A stretch of 64,000 nt of DNA, taken from positions 1-64,000 of the forward strand of contig NZ_JBHLWN010000082.1 of the NCBI RefSeq assembly GCF_042432825.1, given 5' to 3'. The translations under genes were made by a program, and so were the position numbers. The notes beneath the pieces are model-generated. The model worked only from the letters and a program-made list of their open reading frames with translations. It was not told the DNA's origin and did no database searches. The stretch comes from Gordoniibacillus chartarius. Its GTDB lineage: Bacteria > Bacillota > Bacilli > Paenibacillales > NBRC-103111. Positions 24,503 to 32,990 of this stretch are shown piece after piece (positions within the stretch are counted from its first letter, which is position 1; every line of letters starts with the position of its first letter).

Positions 24503-24853
24503 ATGGAGCATCTTGTTTTAGGCCGGGTCGGCATCGCCATCCGGAATGAGGACGCCCGCGGCGAAGACATATACCGGATTTCCGGCGGTTGGCAGGACGC
24601 GGAAGCCACCCGGCAGCTGCTGGGGAGCCTCGAGGAACCGGAGCGCTATGCAGTCGATCAGGAGGAATCCGGCGTACATGTATATACGAAGCAGCCTGAT
24701 GCCGCCGTTGACCTCGCTATGCTGCTGAACCGGCAGCAGGGCGTCTCCGTCAGCGAAGCCGATGCGGAGCAAGTCCGCGAACAGCTGATCCGCATGCAGC
24801 AAGGCACACAGCACTCGGACCCTGTTCCGCCGCAAGCCCTGCAGGAGCATTAA
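24503..24853 (+). CDS. Hypothetical protein
   Basis: 116 aa from the ATG at 24503, preceded by AAAGGAG. It is acidic and Gln/Glu-rich, without a signal peptide or membrane helix, starting MEHLVLGRVGIAIRNEDARG. I do not recognise a family. Its divergent arrangement with ArsR (about 107 bases) suggests the repressor could control it, which would make it a metal-related protein, but no Cys/His cluster supports this. Confidence 0.6.
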   Translation: MEHLVLGRVGIAIRNEDARGEDIYRISGGWQDAEATRQLLGSLEEPERYAVDQEESGVHVYTKQPDAAVDLAMLLNRQQGVSVSEADAEQVREQLIRMQQGTQHSDPVPPQALQEH

Positions 24854-25222
24854 CTTCCCCGCGAACAATCGTGCTTTCTCCCCATGCCGAGTCACGTTCG
24901 GCTCCCGCCAAGCTTCGTGACTCGACATGGGAACAGAGCAGCTACTCCGCCGCTTCCGTCCCCGGTATACTGAATATCGGCCCCGAGACCGGAATCCGCC
25001 AAGCTATGCAAGTTCACGTTCGCTCCTTGCGTAACCGTGCAAGCAAGATCCGCAAAGAAACTGCAGCTCCACCATCTTCCAGCTCTACACTTCACTCAGC
25101 AGCTCACGTTCCGATCCGGCATTCCGCCATCTCGGCCGCCCCGGAGATCAAGGGTTATTTTACCGGCGTCAGCACGCCCTAAGCCCCTCCGCTTCATCTT
25201 CAGCCTAGTAGGAGGTATTCGA
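24854..25222. other. Gene-free region with a long inverted repeat
   Basis: 369 bases between a hypothetical gene and the Vps62-like gene. It holds the 16-bp inverted repeat at 24880-24930. Small frames on both strands (such as 24892-25095 minus) have no ribosome binding site. Confidence 0.45.
24880..24930. repeat. 16-bp imperfect inverted repeat
   Basis: CCCATGCCGAGTCACG at 24880-24895 pairs with CGTGACTCGACATGGG at 24915-24930, one mismatch, across 19 bases. It lies after the hypothetical gene and could act as a terminator, although no T-run follows, or be a dispersed palindromic element. Confidence 0.65.
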
Positions 25223-26353
25223 ATGTCGATGCTTCGTTTTCTGTCAAAGCGAGCGATCCCGCTCCTGCTTATTCCCGCCTTGGTCCTTGGCATCGCCGTC
25301 TTGCCCGCGAGCACGCCGTCCGTGCACGCCATGCTGCCCCGGGACGAGGGCGACTATCCGACGGATCCCGACGATCCGCCGCCGAAGACCCCTACGACAA
25401 CCCCCGGCGACGCGGACCGGGACGGCATCCAGGACACTCTCGAGGACAGCCTGATGCTGAAATTCGCCCCGGTCGTCTCCTTGCACCGGGACGAAACAAG
25501 TCTGCCCGCCAATGTTGACTGGTATTTGAGCCGGGTGGCCCTGCGCTTTCATCACGATGGCGGATGCAGCGACGACGCCATCCTCGGGCTCGGCTCCGTC
25601 ACGCAATCCAACCTGTCCCAGCAATCTCACAGCACGAAGGGAGGCTGGCCGTTCTGCTCTCATAACGACGACCTCGTACGCTCCAGTCAGTCGCGGAATA
25701 CGTTCTCCGACGAAGGATTTTTCCTGCAGCCGCCGAATACGAACGGCTTCGACAGCACCGTTCATCGCGGCTCCTCGAATCCCGCGGATTGGAAAGCTTA
25801 CGCTCACGTCAAGAAGAGCTCCTACTTGTCCGGAGGCTATGACATCCAGTACTGGTTCTTCTACCCTTATAACGATTCTCCGGAAGTAGCGGGCATCGAC
25901 TTAAACCATGAGGGCGATTGGGAACATATTACGGTTACGGTTTACGGCAACGAGACGTTTCACTCCGCGTATTATGCAGCGCACGATAACGAAGGCAAGC
26001 GGTATGACAAGGCTCAGCTGATTTTCGCCAATCACAGCGGTACGGTCGGCTCCGATCAGCAGAAGCTGACCGGCGAATACACGCATCCTGTCGTCTATTC
26101 CGCGATCGGCTCGCATGCGAGCTATAACAACGTCGGAAGTCATTACCGGGGCACCGTGCTTCCTTCCGATCAGACGCTATGGGGCAAACAATGGGTAACG
26201 CGAAACAATGTCGTCAACGTCGGCGAAGCGGGATATCCGCTTAACAATCAGCGTTTTATCCTGTACGGCGGCTTGTGGGGCGAGCTCGGGGAAACAACCG
26301 CGTCCACCGGACCGAAGGGCCCTGCGTTCCAATCCTACTGGACGTCTTGGTAA
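25223..26353 (+). CDS. Secreted Vps62-like protein
   Basis: 376 aa from the ATG at 25223, 8 bases after AGGAGG. A signal peptide (RAIPLLLIPALVLGIAVLP, then SVHA) is followed by a Pro/Thr-rich linker and a DADRDGIQDTLED segment resembling a Ca-binding Asp-rich loop. The bulk matches the Vps62 family: LKFAPVVSLHRDE, YDIQYWFFYPYND and NHEGDWEHITV, with later YSAIGSHASY and LWGELGE. Bacterial secreted members are poorly characterised; some lie in surface or hydrolytic contexts. No neighbour forms an operon with it. A terminator follows at 26374-26407. Confidence 0.82.
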   Translation: MSMLRFLSKRAIPLLLIPALVLGIAVLPASTPSVHAMLPRDEGDYPTDPDDPPPKTPTTTPGDADRDGIQDTLEDSLMLKFAPVVSLHRDETSLPANVDWYLSRVALRFHHDGGCSDDAILGLGSVTQSNLSQQSHSTKGGWPFCSHNDDLVRSSQSRNTFSDEGFFLQPPNTNGFDSTVHRGSSNPADWKAYAHVKKSSYLSGGYDIQYWFFYPYNDSPEVAGIDLNHEGDWEHITVTVYGNETFHSAYYAAHDNEGKRYDKAQLIFANHSGTVGSDQQKLTGEYTHPVVYSAIGSHASYNNVGSHYRGTVLPSDQTLWGKQWVTRNNVVNVGEAGYPLNNQRFILYGGLWGELGETTASTGPKGPAFQSYWTSW

Positions 26354-26373
26354 TATCGTGCGGCAAAACAAGC

Positions 26374-26407
26374 AGGCCGAGGTCTCAACCCCCGTTGAGT
26401 TCGGCCT
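26374..26407. terminator. Hairpin between convergent genes
   Basis: AGGCCGA and TCGGCCT enclose a second pairing, CTCAA with TTGAG. TTTCTCTT follows on the plus strand. It can serve the Vps62-like gene and the convergent trans-sulfuration gene. Confidence 0.75.
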
Positions 26408-26412
26408 TTCTC

Positions 26413-27576
26413 TTATTGTAAAGCTTGATTCAAGTCCTCCAGCAGCTCCTCCACCGGCTCCAGGCCCACGGAGATACGGATAAGCCCTTGCCCGATACCT
26501 TCCGCTGCGAGCTGTGCGGCATTATCTCCGTAATTCGGCGACATCGCCAAGCTCTCGTAGGAGCCCCAAGAGAAACCGATCCGGAACACCTTGAGCCGGT
26601 TCAGCACCTTCTTCACGGATTCGTAAGAAGCCTCCTTCAGCTCGAAGCCGAGCAGTCCCGTCGTCCAGCGCATCTGCTGCAAGCCCAGCTCATATTGAGG
26701 ATGCGAATGCAGTCCGGGATAGCGGACGACAGCGACCGCCGGGTGATCCTCGAGGAACTGCGCCACCTTCATGCCGCCGTCGCGATGCGCCTGCAGCCGC
26801 ACCGGAAGCGTCCGCAGTCCGCGCAGCAGCATCCGCGCCTCGAGCGGCGCGAGCGCGGCACCGAGCAGCAAATATTCATGATCGAACAGCTTCCGGATGA
26901 ACGCTTCGCCGCCGATCACGGCGCCTCCGAGAAAATCGCTGTGACCGCCCATATACTTGGAGGCGGAATGAACGACGATATCGATGCCAAGCTCCAGCGG
27001 CTTCTGCAGCAGCGGCGTCGCCCACGTGTTATCGACGATCGTCGTGACCCGGCGCGACTTCGCAAGCTCCGCGACACGCCTCAAATCGACCAGCTCGAAC
27101 GTCAGCGACGTCGGGCTTTCCATAACAATCACCTTGGTCCCGGGCTGAATCGTCCGTTCGATCTCATCGACGTTCGTCGTTCGGGTGATGGAATGCGTCA
27201 CGCCGAACCGCTCGATATATGCGAGCAGCTTCTTCGTTTCCTCGTACAGATGACCGACGCCGATTACATGATCGCCGTTTTGCACGCAGCTGAGCAGCGC
27301 CGCCGCCATAGCCCCGATACCCGAAGCGAAACATTTGCAGCGCTCGCCCCGCTCCAGCATCGCCAGCTTCCGTTCTACGATCTGCACCGTCGGATTCGTG
27401 CCTCGCCAGTATACATAACGTTCGCTTTCATTGCGGTGCGCCTGAACGAATTCTTCGAACGTCGGGAACACAAAATGGGTGTTTTCGAAAATCGGCGGCA
27501 CGCTCGCCCCCTCGTATCGCTCCGCATCCTCACCGCTATGCAAACAAATATGAATATCCTGCGACCATGCGTCCAC
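26413..27576 (-). CDS. Cys/Met-metabolism PLP enzyme (trans-sulfuration family)
   Basis: 387 aa with a GTG start, 9 bases after GGGAGG. The family comprises cystathionine gamma-synthase, beta/gamma-lyases and methionine gamma-lyase. Visible: YVYWRGTNPTVQIVERKLAMLE, FASGIGAMAAALLS (phosphate binding), VDNTWATPLLQKPL, the PLP Lys in HSASKYMGGHSD, and SYESLAMSP at the substrate site. The usual YSR-x-NPT motif is present as YWRGTNPT. This subgroup is often labelled cystathionine gamma-synthase family, but the precise reaction cannot be read off. It stands alone; no S-box or T-box leader was seen. Confidence 0.88.
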   Translation of the reverse strand: MDAWSQDIHICLHSGEDAERYEGASVPPIFENTHFVFPTFEEFVQAHRNESERYVYWRGTNPTVQIVERKLAMLERGERCKCFASGIGAMAAALLSCVQNGDHVIGVGHLYEETKKLLAYIERFGVTHSITRTTNVDEIERTIQPGTKVIVMESPTSLTFELVDLRRVAELAKSRRVTTIVDNTWATPLLQKPLELGIDIVVHSASKYMGGHSDFLGGAVIGGEAFIRKLFDHEYLLLGAALAPLEARMLLRGLRTLPVRLQAHRDGGMKVAQFLEDHPAVAVVRYPGLHSHPQYELGLQQMRWTTGLLGFELKEASYESVKKVLNRLKVFRIGFSWGSYESLAMSPNYGDNAAQLAAEGIGQGLIRISVGLEPVEELLEDLNQALQ

Positions 27577-27731
27577 GTCTAAAGGCCTCCCAAACTGATA
27601 CAGTTATTCCTTTAGTTTTCGTCCATTTCGCGCAAATTATTCCATGCTACTCCCGTATAATCGAAGGATCGGCCGGGACAACCTAATGAAATCATGACGA
27701 AATGCTGCCGAGGAAGGAGGCTGGCGGAACG

Positions 27732-27875
27732 ATGCCCAACGAGCAAATCACTCCGGAAACGGACGGTGACATCACAACGCTGTACGAGGATACCGGCGAA
27801 CACGATCGGACCGGCGGTGTCATCGACACCACCGACCGGGTCGAAATCGGCAACCAGGAAGAAGAACAACCGTAA
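27732..27875 (+). CDS. Small acidic hypothetical protein (47 aa)
   Basis: A 47-codon frame from ATG at 27732 to TAA at 27873, with a strong site (AGGAAGGAGG) ending about 11 bases upstream. The product starts MPNEQITPETDGDITTLYED and ends NQEEEQP: very acidic, no Cys, no hydrophobic stretch, with runs of Asp-Thr. Its terminator follows within 10 bases. The function is unknown; such small acidic proteins are common and poorly studied in Bacillales. Confidence 0.65.
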   Translation: MPNEQITPETDGDITTLYEDTGEHDRTGGVIDTTDRVEIGNQEEEQP

Positions 27876-27882
27876 CCGGTAC

Positions 27883-27926
27883 AATGGCGCCGTCCCGAGT
27901 TGAACCAAGCTCGGAACGGCGCCATT
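27883..27926. terminator. Strong hairpin after small gene
   Basis: AATGGCGCCGT pairs with ACGGCGCCATT and CCGAG with CTCGG across a short loop, immediately after the 47-aa gene. The trailing T-run is only three bases. Confidence 0.7.
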
Positions 27927-28051
27927 TGCATCAAGCTGCATGCTGCGCCCGCCGTAAGCTTCGTATTGAAGCTGCTCCCGGGGGGCGGCTGCTTTCGGGG
28001 ATTCCCCGCCGCAGGCGCCGTCGCTCGCCGGGTTTATCCCGGGAGCCGGCT

Positions 28052-28933
28052 TTAACGGCGGGATGTGCGGTTTGAAAGGTAGGTTTCTTTATCGTATGCG
28101 GCTGTAAGCCGGAGCCCTTCGGACGCGAGCCGGTACAATCGCACATCCGGCGACGAAACCGACATCGCTTCGAAGACACCTTCTTCCGTCACGGTGACGG
28201 AGTCCGCCTTCAGCGGTTCATTCAGTTCGGCTCGAAGCACGGCGCCGTCGACGTTCTGCTTGTACAATACGATAGCGGGGTTCGTTCCGCCGGAAGCGAT
28301 AACTTCACGCTTTCCGTCCCCGTCGACGTCAAGCTCGGCGGCATGTCCTTCTTCAACAAGCAACTCCAGCTTGGGCGGCTGCCCCTCATCCCAAGCGATG
28401 TATCGGGTCACGGCAGCGGCGGCGCCTACGGCACCTCGGATTCGAATCATCCTCTTCCCGAACAAAGTGAGGCTATCCGCTTCGACACCCTCTAAATAGA
28501 CGGAGCCGGCAACAGGCCCAAGCTCTGCCGCCATACCATCCTTAAGACTCAATACGCCGTATACATGGTCCTTATCTTCCGGATGTTCATACAAGTACAC
28601 AGCTGCCCCCAGGCCCTCCAGCGTCAGCTCGCGCACCATCGCCACACCATGCTGAAGGTCGCTTGTGCGGGCAGGCGGCAAAGGTGCCGGAGAAGGAGCT
28701 TCGACCCAGCGGAGTGGAATTACGGATTCCGCGGTCGCCGGTTTGACTGGAGCTGCCGGTTGCTGCGGTACCGATGAAAGCGTTGCCGGTGATTCTGCCG
28801 GCGAAGTTAATGCTGCTGCCATCGGCGGGATCTCTTCCGGCCCCTTCCCATGTTCCGGCACAGCCGGAGAAGCTGCGCAGCCCGCCGCGAGAAGCAATAT
28901 CAAATGCCATGTACAATGACGAAATCTCATCAT
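28052..28933 (-). CDS. Putative lipoprotein with a VCBS/FG-GAP-like segment
   Basis: 293 aa from ATG at 28933, 7 bases after AAAGGA; the frame upstream is not preceded by a site. A signal with lipobox LAAGC (about residue 18) is followed by a Pro/Ala-rich linker to about residue 90. The remainder is beta-rich and includes AELDVDGDGKREVIASGG, typical of FG-GAP/VCBS repeats that bind calcium. I do not recognise a defined family. It probably sits on the outer face of the membrane. Confidence 0.72.
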   Translation of the reverse strand: MMRFRHCTWHLILLLAAGCAASPAVPEHGKGPEEIPPMAAALTSPAESPATLSSVPQQPAAPVKPATAESVIPLRWVEAPSPAPLPPARTSDLQHGVAMVRELTLEGLGAAVYLYEHPEDKDHVYGVLSLKDGMAAELGPVAGSVYLEGVEADSLTLFGKRMIRIRGAVGAAAAVTRYIAWDEGQPPKLELLVEEGHAAELDVDGDGKREVIASGGTNPAIVLYKQNVDGAVLRAELNEPLKADSVTVTEEGVFEAMSVSSPDVRLYRLASEGLRLTAAYDKETYLSNRTSRR

Positions 28934-29073
28934 GTATCGTCCTTTCAGGCGTATCCTGCTCTCCTCCAGACGTACAAATAAGGGGCAGGGTTGCACGTTC
29001 CGTTCATGCCCCAACCGGCTGCTGCGGACTGTCAATTTATGTATAGCTACACGAGGTTTCTGCATAGTAAAAG

Positions 29074-29095
29074 AAGGCCGGCAGAAGCCGGCCTT
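29074..29095 (-). terminator. Terminator of YjcZ-like gene
   Basis: AAGGCCGGC and GCCGGCCTT form a perfect 9-bp stem with a 4-base loop, about 20 bases after the stop of the small gene; CTTTTACT follows on the minus strand. Confidence 0.75.
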
Positions 29096-29116
29096 CCCAA
29101 TTGGCGGCCATCTGGA

Positions 29117-29239
29117 TTAGCACCAGAAAGTGCGGCTAACGATTACGAGCAGAATGAACAGAACCAGAATTGCTGCCGTCGAAGTGAAAACGCCACCGAT
29201 ACCTGCACCTGCTGCAGCTGCTGCCGTTGCGAATGCCAT
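29117..29239 (-). CDS. YjcZ-family small sporulation-associated protein
   Basis: 40 aa, ATG at 29239, AGGGGG 9 bases upstream. The N-terminal half is Ala/Gly-rich and the C-terminal half is STAAILVLFILLVIVSR followed by TFWC, one membrane helix. This is the pattern of the YjcZ/YczM small spore proteins, which usually have a short Gly-rich part and an LVLFILLVIV helix. It is monocistronic between a terminator and the polysaccharide deacetylase terminator. No sporulation sigma promoter was identified by eye. Confidence 0.78.
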   Translation of the reverse strand: MAFATAAAAAGAGIGGVFTSTAAILVLFILLVIVSRTFWC

Positions 29240-29348
29240 CGTGGAAGCCCCCTTTTCCTAAGGAAGTGCACTTACGATAACAATGTATGACGTCCGTTAA
29301 TCGCTTGACTGGTCATCTGCCCGGTTAGGACGCATAAAACACCAAAAA

Positions 29349-29368
29349 ACCGACCCATTCAGGTCGGT
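29349..29368 (-). terminator. Terminator of envelope gene block
   Basis: ACCGACC/GGTCGGT stem with a six-base loop, followed on the minus strand by TTTTTTGG. It lies just downstream of the polysaccharide deacetylase stop codon. Confidence 0.85.
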
Positions 29369-29391
29369 CTCTTCGCATGTATCGTATCGAA

Positions 29392-30096
29392 TCAGGCCGG
29401 TTCAGCCAAATGCTCGTCAATCCGTTTAAACGCATAGCCTTGCTTGGACGCTTCCTCGAGAAACTCCCGCAGCGCTTGCAGCATGTGAGCCGGTGCGTCC
29501 CGATCGGCCCCGAACGTCTGCCCGCTGTCGTGCAGGACGATCACGTCGCCGTTCTTCAGCTTCTTCAGCAGCTGCTGCTTGATACGCTCCGACCCGCCGC
29601 GGCTAACCCAATCGCCGACAATAAGGGACCACAGTACGACGCGAAACTTCCGGAACAAGAAAAAATCGAACAAGTTGAACACGCCCCAAGGCGGCCGATA
29701 ATGAATCGGCTTGACGCCGATGATCCGCTCGATCGTGCGAATCGAATCGCGCAGCTGGCCGCGTACCTTCCACGGGCTCATGAGCCCGTTCGTGTGGTGC
29801 ACGTAGTTATGAACGCCGACCAGGTGTCCTTCCTGATGCATGCGCCGGATCAGCTCCGGATGCTTCTCCGCCTTAGAACCCAAGACGAAGAACGTGGCCT
29901 TCACGTTGTACTGCTGCAGCAGATCGAGCAGCTGCGGCGTGTACTGCGGGTCCGGTCCGTCATCGAACGTCAGCGCAACGCCTTGCTGGCCGCTCGCCTC
30001 TTTGTATGCACCCAAGCCGAACACGCGAATCAGAATAGTAGGAATAATGGTATAAATGCTTAGTACGATTAATGAAAAAAAGAATAAATCGTCCAA
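29392..30096 (-). CDS. Polysaccharide deacetylase (NodB domain), membrane anchored
   Basis: 234 aa from a TTG at 30096, 8 bases after AGGGAG; ATGs at 30114 and 30126 lack a clear site. An N-terminal helix (LFFFSLIVLSIYTIIPTILI) anchors it, then comes a carbohydrate esterase 4 domain: ALTFDDGPDP (first Asp catalytic base), VGVHNYVHH in the metal-binding His region (the more usual form is HSxxH), HYRPPWGVFN and a late VIVLHDSGQ. It would remove N- or O-acetyl groups from peptidoglycan or surface polysaccharide outside the cell. It is last in a row of envelope genes on the same strand. Confidence 0.88.
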   Translation of the reverse strand: MDDLFFFSLIVLSIYTIIPTILIRVFGLGAYKEASGQQGVALTFDDGPDPQYTPQLLDLLQQYNVKATFFVLGSKAEKHPELIRRMHQEGHLVGVHNYVHHTNGLMSPWKVRGQLRDSIRTIERIIGVKPIHYRPPWGVFNLFDFFLFRKFRVVLWSLIVGDWVSRGGSERIKQQLLKKLKNGDVIVLHDSGQTFGADRDAPAHMLQALREFLEEASKQGYAFKRIDEHLAEPA

Positions 30097-30174
30097 ACCC
30101 CTCACTCCCTTCATTAGCCCGCACACCGCGCCGCAAAGCGCTGCGGGCGGGGGCGGACTTCATTTTCACAAAGC

Positions 30175-30831
30175 TTAACCGGAGGCCTTCTGCTTCCGCT
30201 TCTTGGCCATCCAATTGATTGCGCCGAGCACGAGGAAGATCGCGCCGCCGATCGCTCCCCAAATCAGCGAGCCGTGCCGAAGCCCCTCGAACAGCCCCGC
30301 GAATGCGATCGTGTACGGAATGAGGCCGACTGCCGACGTCCACGTGTACGTCCACATGTTGACCTTCAGCAGTCCCGCGGCATAATTGACAAAATGATAC
30401 GGCACCAGCGGCAGGAACCGGATGATCAGCAGCCCGAGCGTCTCCCGCTTGTGGAGCCACTCTTCGACTTTGATTTTGTATGGTTCCAGCATGTCTCCGA
30501 AGAGAGGCTTCGCCAGCCACTTGCTCAAATACAACCCGCCGAGCGCTCCGATTACGCCCCCGATGAACGAATAGAAGCCGCCCCATAACGGTCCGTAAAT
30601 TTCCATGAGAGCAATAGTCGTGAACTCGCCGGGCACCGGCAGCACATTGACCAGCGCCTGTACGGCAATACCGACGACGATGCCCGTCAGCCCGTAATCC
30701 CGAATTAAAGCCATAAGCCGCTGTGCTTCCCCGATATGAAGCAAATATGCATAATACACACAGGACCCTATAATCAACAGCAGCCCGATCCCGCTGATCC
30801 AGCGTAAATTGCGCTGCTTCGGCACTTCCAT
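30175..30831 (-). CDS. TVP38/TMEM64 family membrane protein (DedA-like)
   Basis: 218 aa from the ATG at 30831, preceded by GAGGTGAAGGG; an ATG at 30849 is less likely. Around six hydrophobic helices with the VTT-domain core: VNVLPVPGEFTTIALMEIYGPLWGG followed by FIGGVIGALGGLYLSKW, RFLPLVPYHFVNYAAGL and SAVGLIPYTIAFA. The domain is associated with lipid scrambling and transport. It lies 43 bases after the glycosyltransferase gene, in an envelope-lipid context that fits. Confidence 0.87.
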   Translation of the reverse strand: MEVPKQRNLRWISGIGLLLIIGSCVYYAYLLHIGEAQRLMALIRDYGLTGIVVGIAVQALVNVLPVPGEFTTIALMEIYGPLWGGFYSFIGGVIGALGGLYLSKWLAKPLFGDMLEPYKIKVEEWLHKRETLGLLIIRFLPLVPYHFVNYAAGLLKVNMWTYTWTSAVGLIPYTIAFAGLFEGLRHGSLIWGAIGGAIFLVLGAINWMAKKRKQKASG

Positions 30832-30873
30832 TCCCTTCACCTCAATCATAGGTTCCCTAAGCGCCCATGCGCT

Positions 30874-32013
30874 TTATACCGATGCCAGCTTCTCCCTCTC
30901 CAAGGACACCATGGACAGCACGTCCTTCACGATCAGGTCGGCCGCATCGCCCTTATGGACCGCGGCCATCCGGGATTTCATCCCATACGCCACGGCCGAG
31001 TCCGAAAGGAAGCGATGCAGCTGCTCCTCCAGCTCATGGATGTTCGCCGCCACATGGGCCATCCCCATCTCGGCAAAATACTTCGCGTTCTCCTTCTCCT
31101 GGCCGGCGAACGGCTTATAAATGAACACCGGCAGCTTCAGCGCCAGCGCCTCCGACAGCGTAATGCCTCCCGCCTTCGTAACTATGCAGGTGGAGAGCGC
31201 CATCAGCTCGTGAATATGCTCCACATAGCCGAATACATGAACGCCTTCATTGCCGGCGAACAGCTGCTTCAGCTTATTTTCCATCTTTTGGTTGCGCCCG
31301 CAGACGATCGCAACGTCGCAATGGTCCTGATGCCGCAGCCTGTCGGCCAGCTCCTCGATATGATGAAGCACACCGTACGAGCCGGCCGATATGAGCACAA
31401 GCCGCTTGGACGGGTTCCAGCCCGGGAGGTACCGGCAGCCGGAAGCACTCGCTTCCAGAAACGCCGGCCGAATCGGAATGCCCGTTACTTTAACCCGCTC
31501 TGCCGTCGCCGCCCGCTTGAGCAGCAGCTCGGTCTTCAGCTCTTCCGTCGCCACGTAGTAGCGATCCGTATCGGGATGCGTCCAGCGCATGTGCAGTGCG
31601 TAATCCGTAATGACTACGCAAGCCGGAATCCCGAGCTCGCGCCCGATATCCGCAGCCGCGCCGAACGGGAACGTGGAGATGATGACGTCCGGGCGGGTCT
31701 GCTCGATGAGCGCCTTCAGCTTTCTTTTGCCAAGATAATTGAAATATTTGCCGATCGAGCCGTCCGTCCGCGTATCCCGCGTGACATAATAGCTCCACCC
31801 GTAATAGTCGAGGCCGTATTGCGAAGTTACCGTGCTCTTCAAATACAGCTTGGTCGAAATCGAATTGAGCAGCGGATGCGCTTCCTTCATCAAATCGACG
31901 ATCTGCACGTTCTTAATCCCATATTGTGCGAGCCGCTGTTTCAGTGCATTGGATACTTGAAGATGGCCGTCCCCGTAACTTGCTGTCAGAATCATGACGT
32001 GTGGATTCCACAC
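30874..32013 (-). CDS. UgtP/MGDG-synthase-type glycosyltransferase
   Basis: 379 aa from a GTG at 32013, 7 bases after GGAGG; the TTG at 32019 abuts that site. The N-terminal MILTASYGDGHLQVSNAL and DLMKEAHPL are the signature of the monogalactosyldiacylglycerol synthase/UgtP group. FGAAADIGRELGIPACVVITDYALH and the C-terminal TKAGGITLSEALALKLPVFIYKPFAGQE are the donor-binding part. Members transfer Glc/Gal from UDP-sugars to diacylglycerol; B. subtilis has UgtP and the related YkoN. The next gene upstream is YkoP-like, which points to a YkoN-type role in surface glycolipid or lipoteichoic acid anchor formation. Confidence 0.88.
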   Translation of the reverse strand: MWNPHVMILTASYGDGHLQVSNALKQRLAQYGIKNVQIVDLMKEAHPLLNSISTKLYLKSTVTSQYGLDYYGWSYYVTRDTRTDGSIGKYFNYLGKRKLKALIEQTRPDVIISTFPFGAAADIGRELGIPACVVITDYALHMRWTHPDTDRYYVATEELKTELLLKRAATAERVKVTGIPIRPAFLEASASGCRYLPGWNPSKRLVLISAGSYGVLHHIEELADRLRHQDHCDVAIVCGRNQKMENKLKQLFAGNEGVHVFGYVEHIHELMALSTCIVTKAGGITLSEALALKLPVFIYKPFAGQEKENAKYFAEMGMAHVAANIHELEEQLHRFLSDSAVAYGMKSRMAAVHKGDAADLIVKDVLSMVSLEREKLASV

Positions 32014-32056
32014 GGGCAATCCTCCCTTGTCTCAGTAAGAATGGCATTCCTTGCAA

Positions 32057-32659
32057 CTATCTACGCACATGCTCGTTCTTTTGTTGCATCAATTGCTTCG
32101 CGGAGATAGCGAGCAGTTTCGGCTCGAAGCGCACCTTGCTCGTCTGCGACCGCTCTTTGCCTTCCGGATGAATAACATACAATAAGGCCGTTAAATATAT
32201 CTGGGTCATCATGCGAAACATACCCGCCGGCAAATCCAGCACGGTAAAGCCGAGCCGCTGCGTCCCCCGGTGAATCATCGTAATGCCGTAGACACCCTTC
32301 GCGCCGGCAAACTCCGGCTCCGTCTCCATTCTCTCGGCAATGACGGGCAAAATATGCTTCGTATCGTGAATGAGTCGGGCCGCCAGCTGTACGATCGAAG
32401 GCAGCTCGACGCCCAAACCGACCAGCATCCGATTGTTGAAGTGGAGCTCAACCACCTTATCGCCCGAAACGATCCGTTCATGATCGGGAAAAACGATATC
32501 CTGCCCCTTATACTTACATACCCGATAATAAAACAACGGACTCGCCGAATCGATAGGCTTTACTCCAAACCATGTATGGAACAAGCGCTCCCATGTCAGC
32601 CACGCCCCTACCATCCATCGTTTGCGTCTGCTCAGCTTGACGTGCATGTCCGTTCCCAT
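32057..32659 (-). CDS. YkoP-like protein
   Basis: About 200 aa; ATGs at 32659 and 32647 are both possible, each near AGAGG or GGGA. No signal peptide. Conserved-looking pieces are WLTWERLFHTWFGVKPID, LFYYRVCKYKGQDIVFPD, GDKVVELHFNNRML and YGITMIHRGTQRLGF. The pattern matches the YkoP-like domain that sits beside, or is fused to, polysaccharide deacetylases and YkoN-type glycosyltransferases. It is the first of four same-strand envelope genes, 43 bases before the glycosyltransferase. Biochemical activity is not established. Confidence 0.72.
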   Translation of the reverse strand: MGTDMHVKLSRRKRWMVGAWLTWERLFHTWFGVKPIDSASPLFYYRVCKYKGQDIVFPDHERIVSGDKVVELHFNNRMLVGLGVELPSIVQLAARLIHDTKHILPVIAERMETEPEFAGAKGVYGITMIHRGTQRLGFTVLDLPAGMFRMMTQIYLTALLYVIHPEGKERSQTSKVRFEPKLLAISAKQLMQQKNEHVRR

Positions 32660-32686
32660 CCTCTTCGAAGGTATTCGCCAGTGCAA

Positions 32687-32990
32687 GCATCCAACACGAC
32701 TATTATATCTGTATTTAACGCTGAAAGGAATTCATTCCCTTAATCTTAAGAAAATGATAAGATAAGCTCCTGTTCGAAGCTTTCTCCACAAAGCATGACC
32801 CTGCGCAAGAAGAAGCTAACCACGCCAAGCAGAGCGAGTATTTCGCCAAGCGAAATGTTGAAGCTCTGAAGCGGTAAGATACGCTCTTTGACCCGGAGCC
32901 TTTCCACAGACAAATAACGCCCCGGCCCAGGCGGCCGGAGCGTCATTAAAGGCACTGCGTATATCGCGATTCCTTCATCGGCTTGCTGCA
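32687..32990. other. Intergenic region with hairpin
   Basis: 304 bases between the YkoP-like and permease genes, both on the minus strand. It holds the inverted repeat at 32917-32944 and presumably the promoter of the envelope block. No gene was identified. Confidence 0.5.
32917..32944 (-). terminator. GC-rich hairpin after the permease gene
   Basis: ACGC and CCGGCC pair with GGCCGG and GCGT with one bulge and a 5-base loop, about 50 bases after the permease stop. TTATTTG follows on the minus strand, so termination is moderate at best. Confidence 0.5.

Noticed and set aside
24892..25095. Minus-strand frame rich in Gly and Asp
   Set aside because: It looked briefly like a repetitive secreted fragment, but it has no ribosome binding site, crosses the inverted repeat and has no neighbour support.
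27577..27731. Possible S-box or T-box leader before the trans-sulfuration gene
   Set aside because: No SAM-riboswitch core, T-box sequence or terminator hairpin could be found in this 155-base gap.
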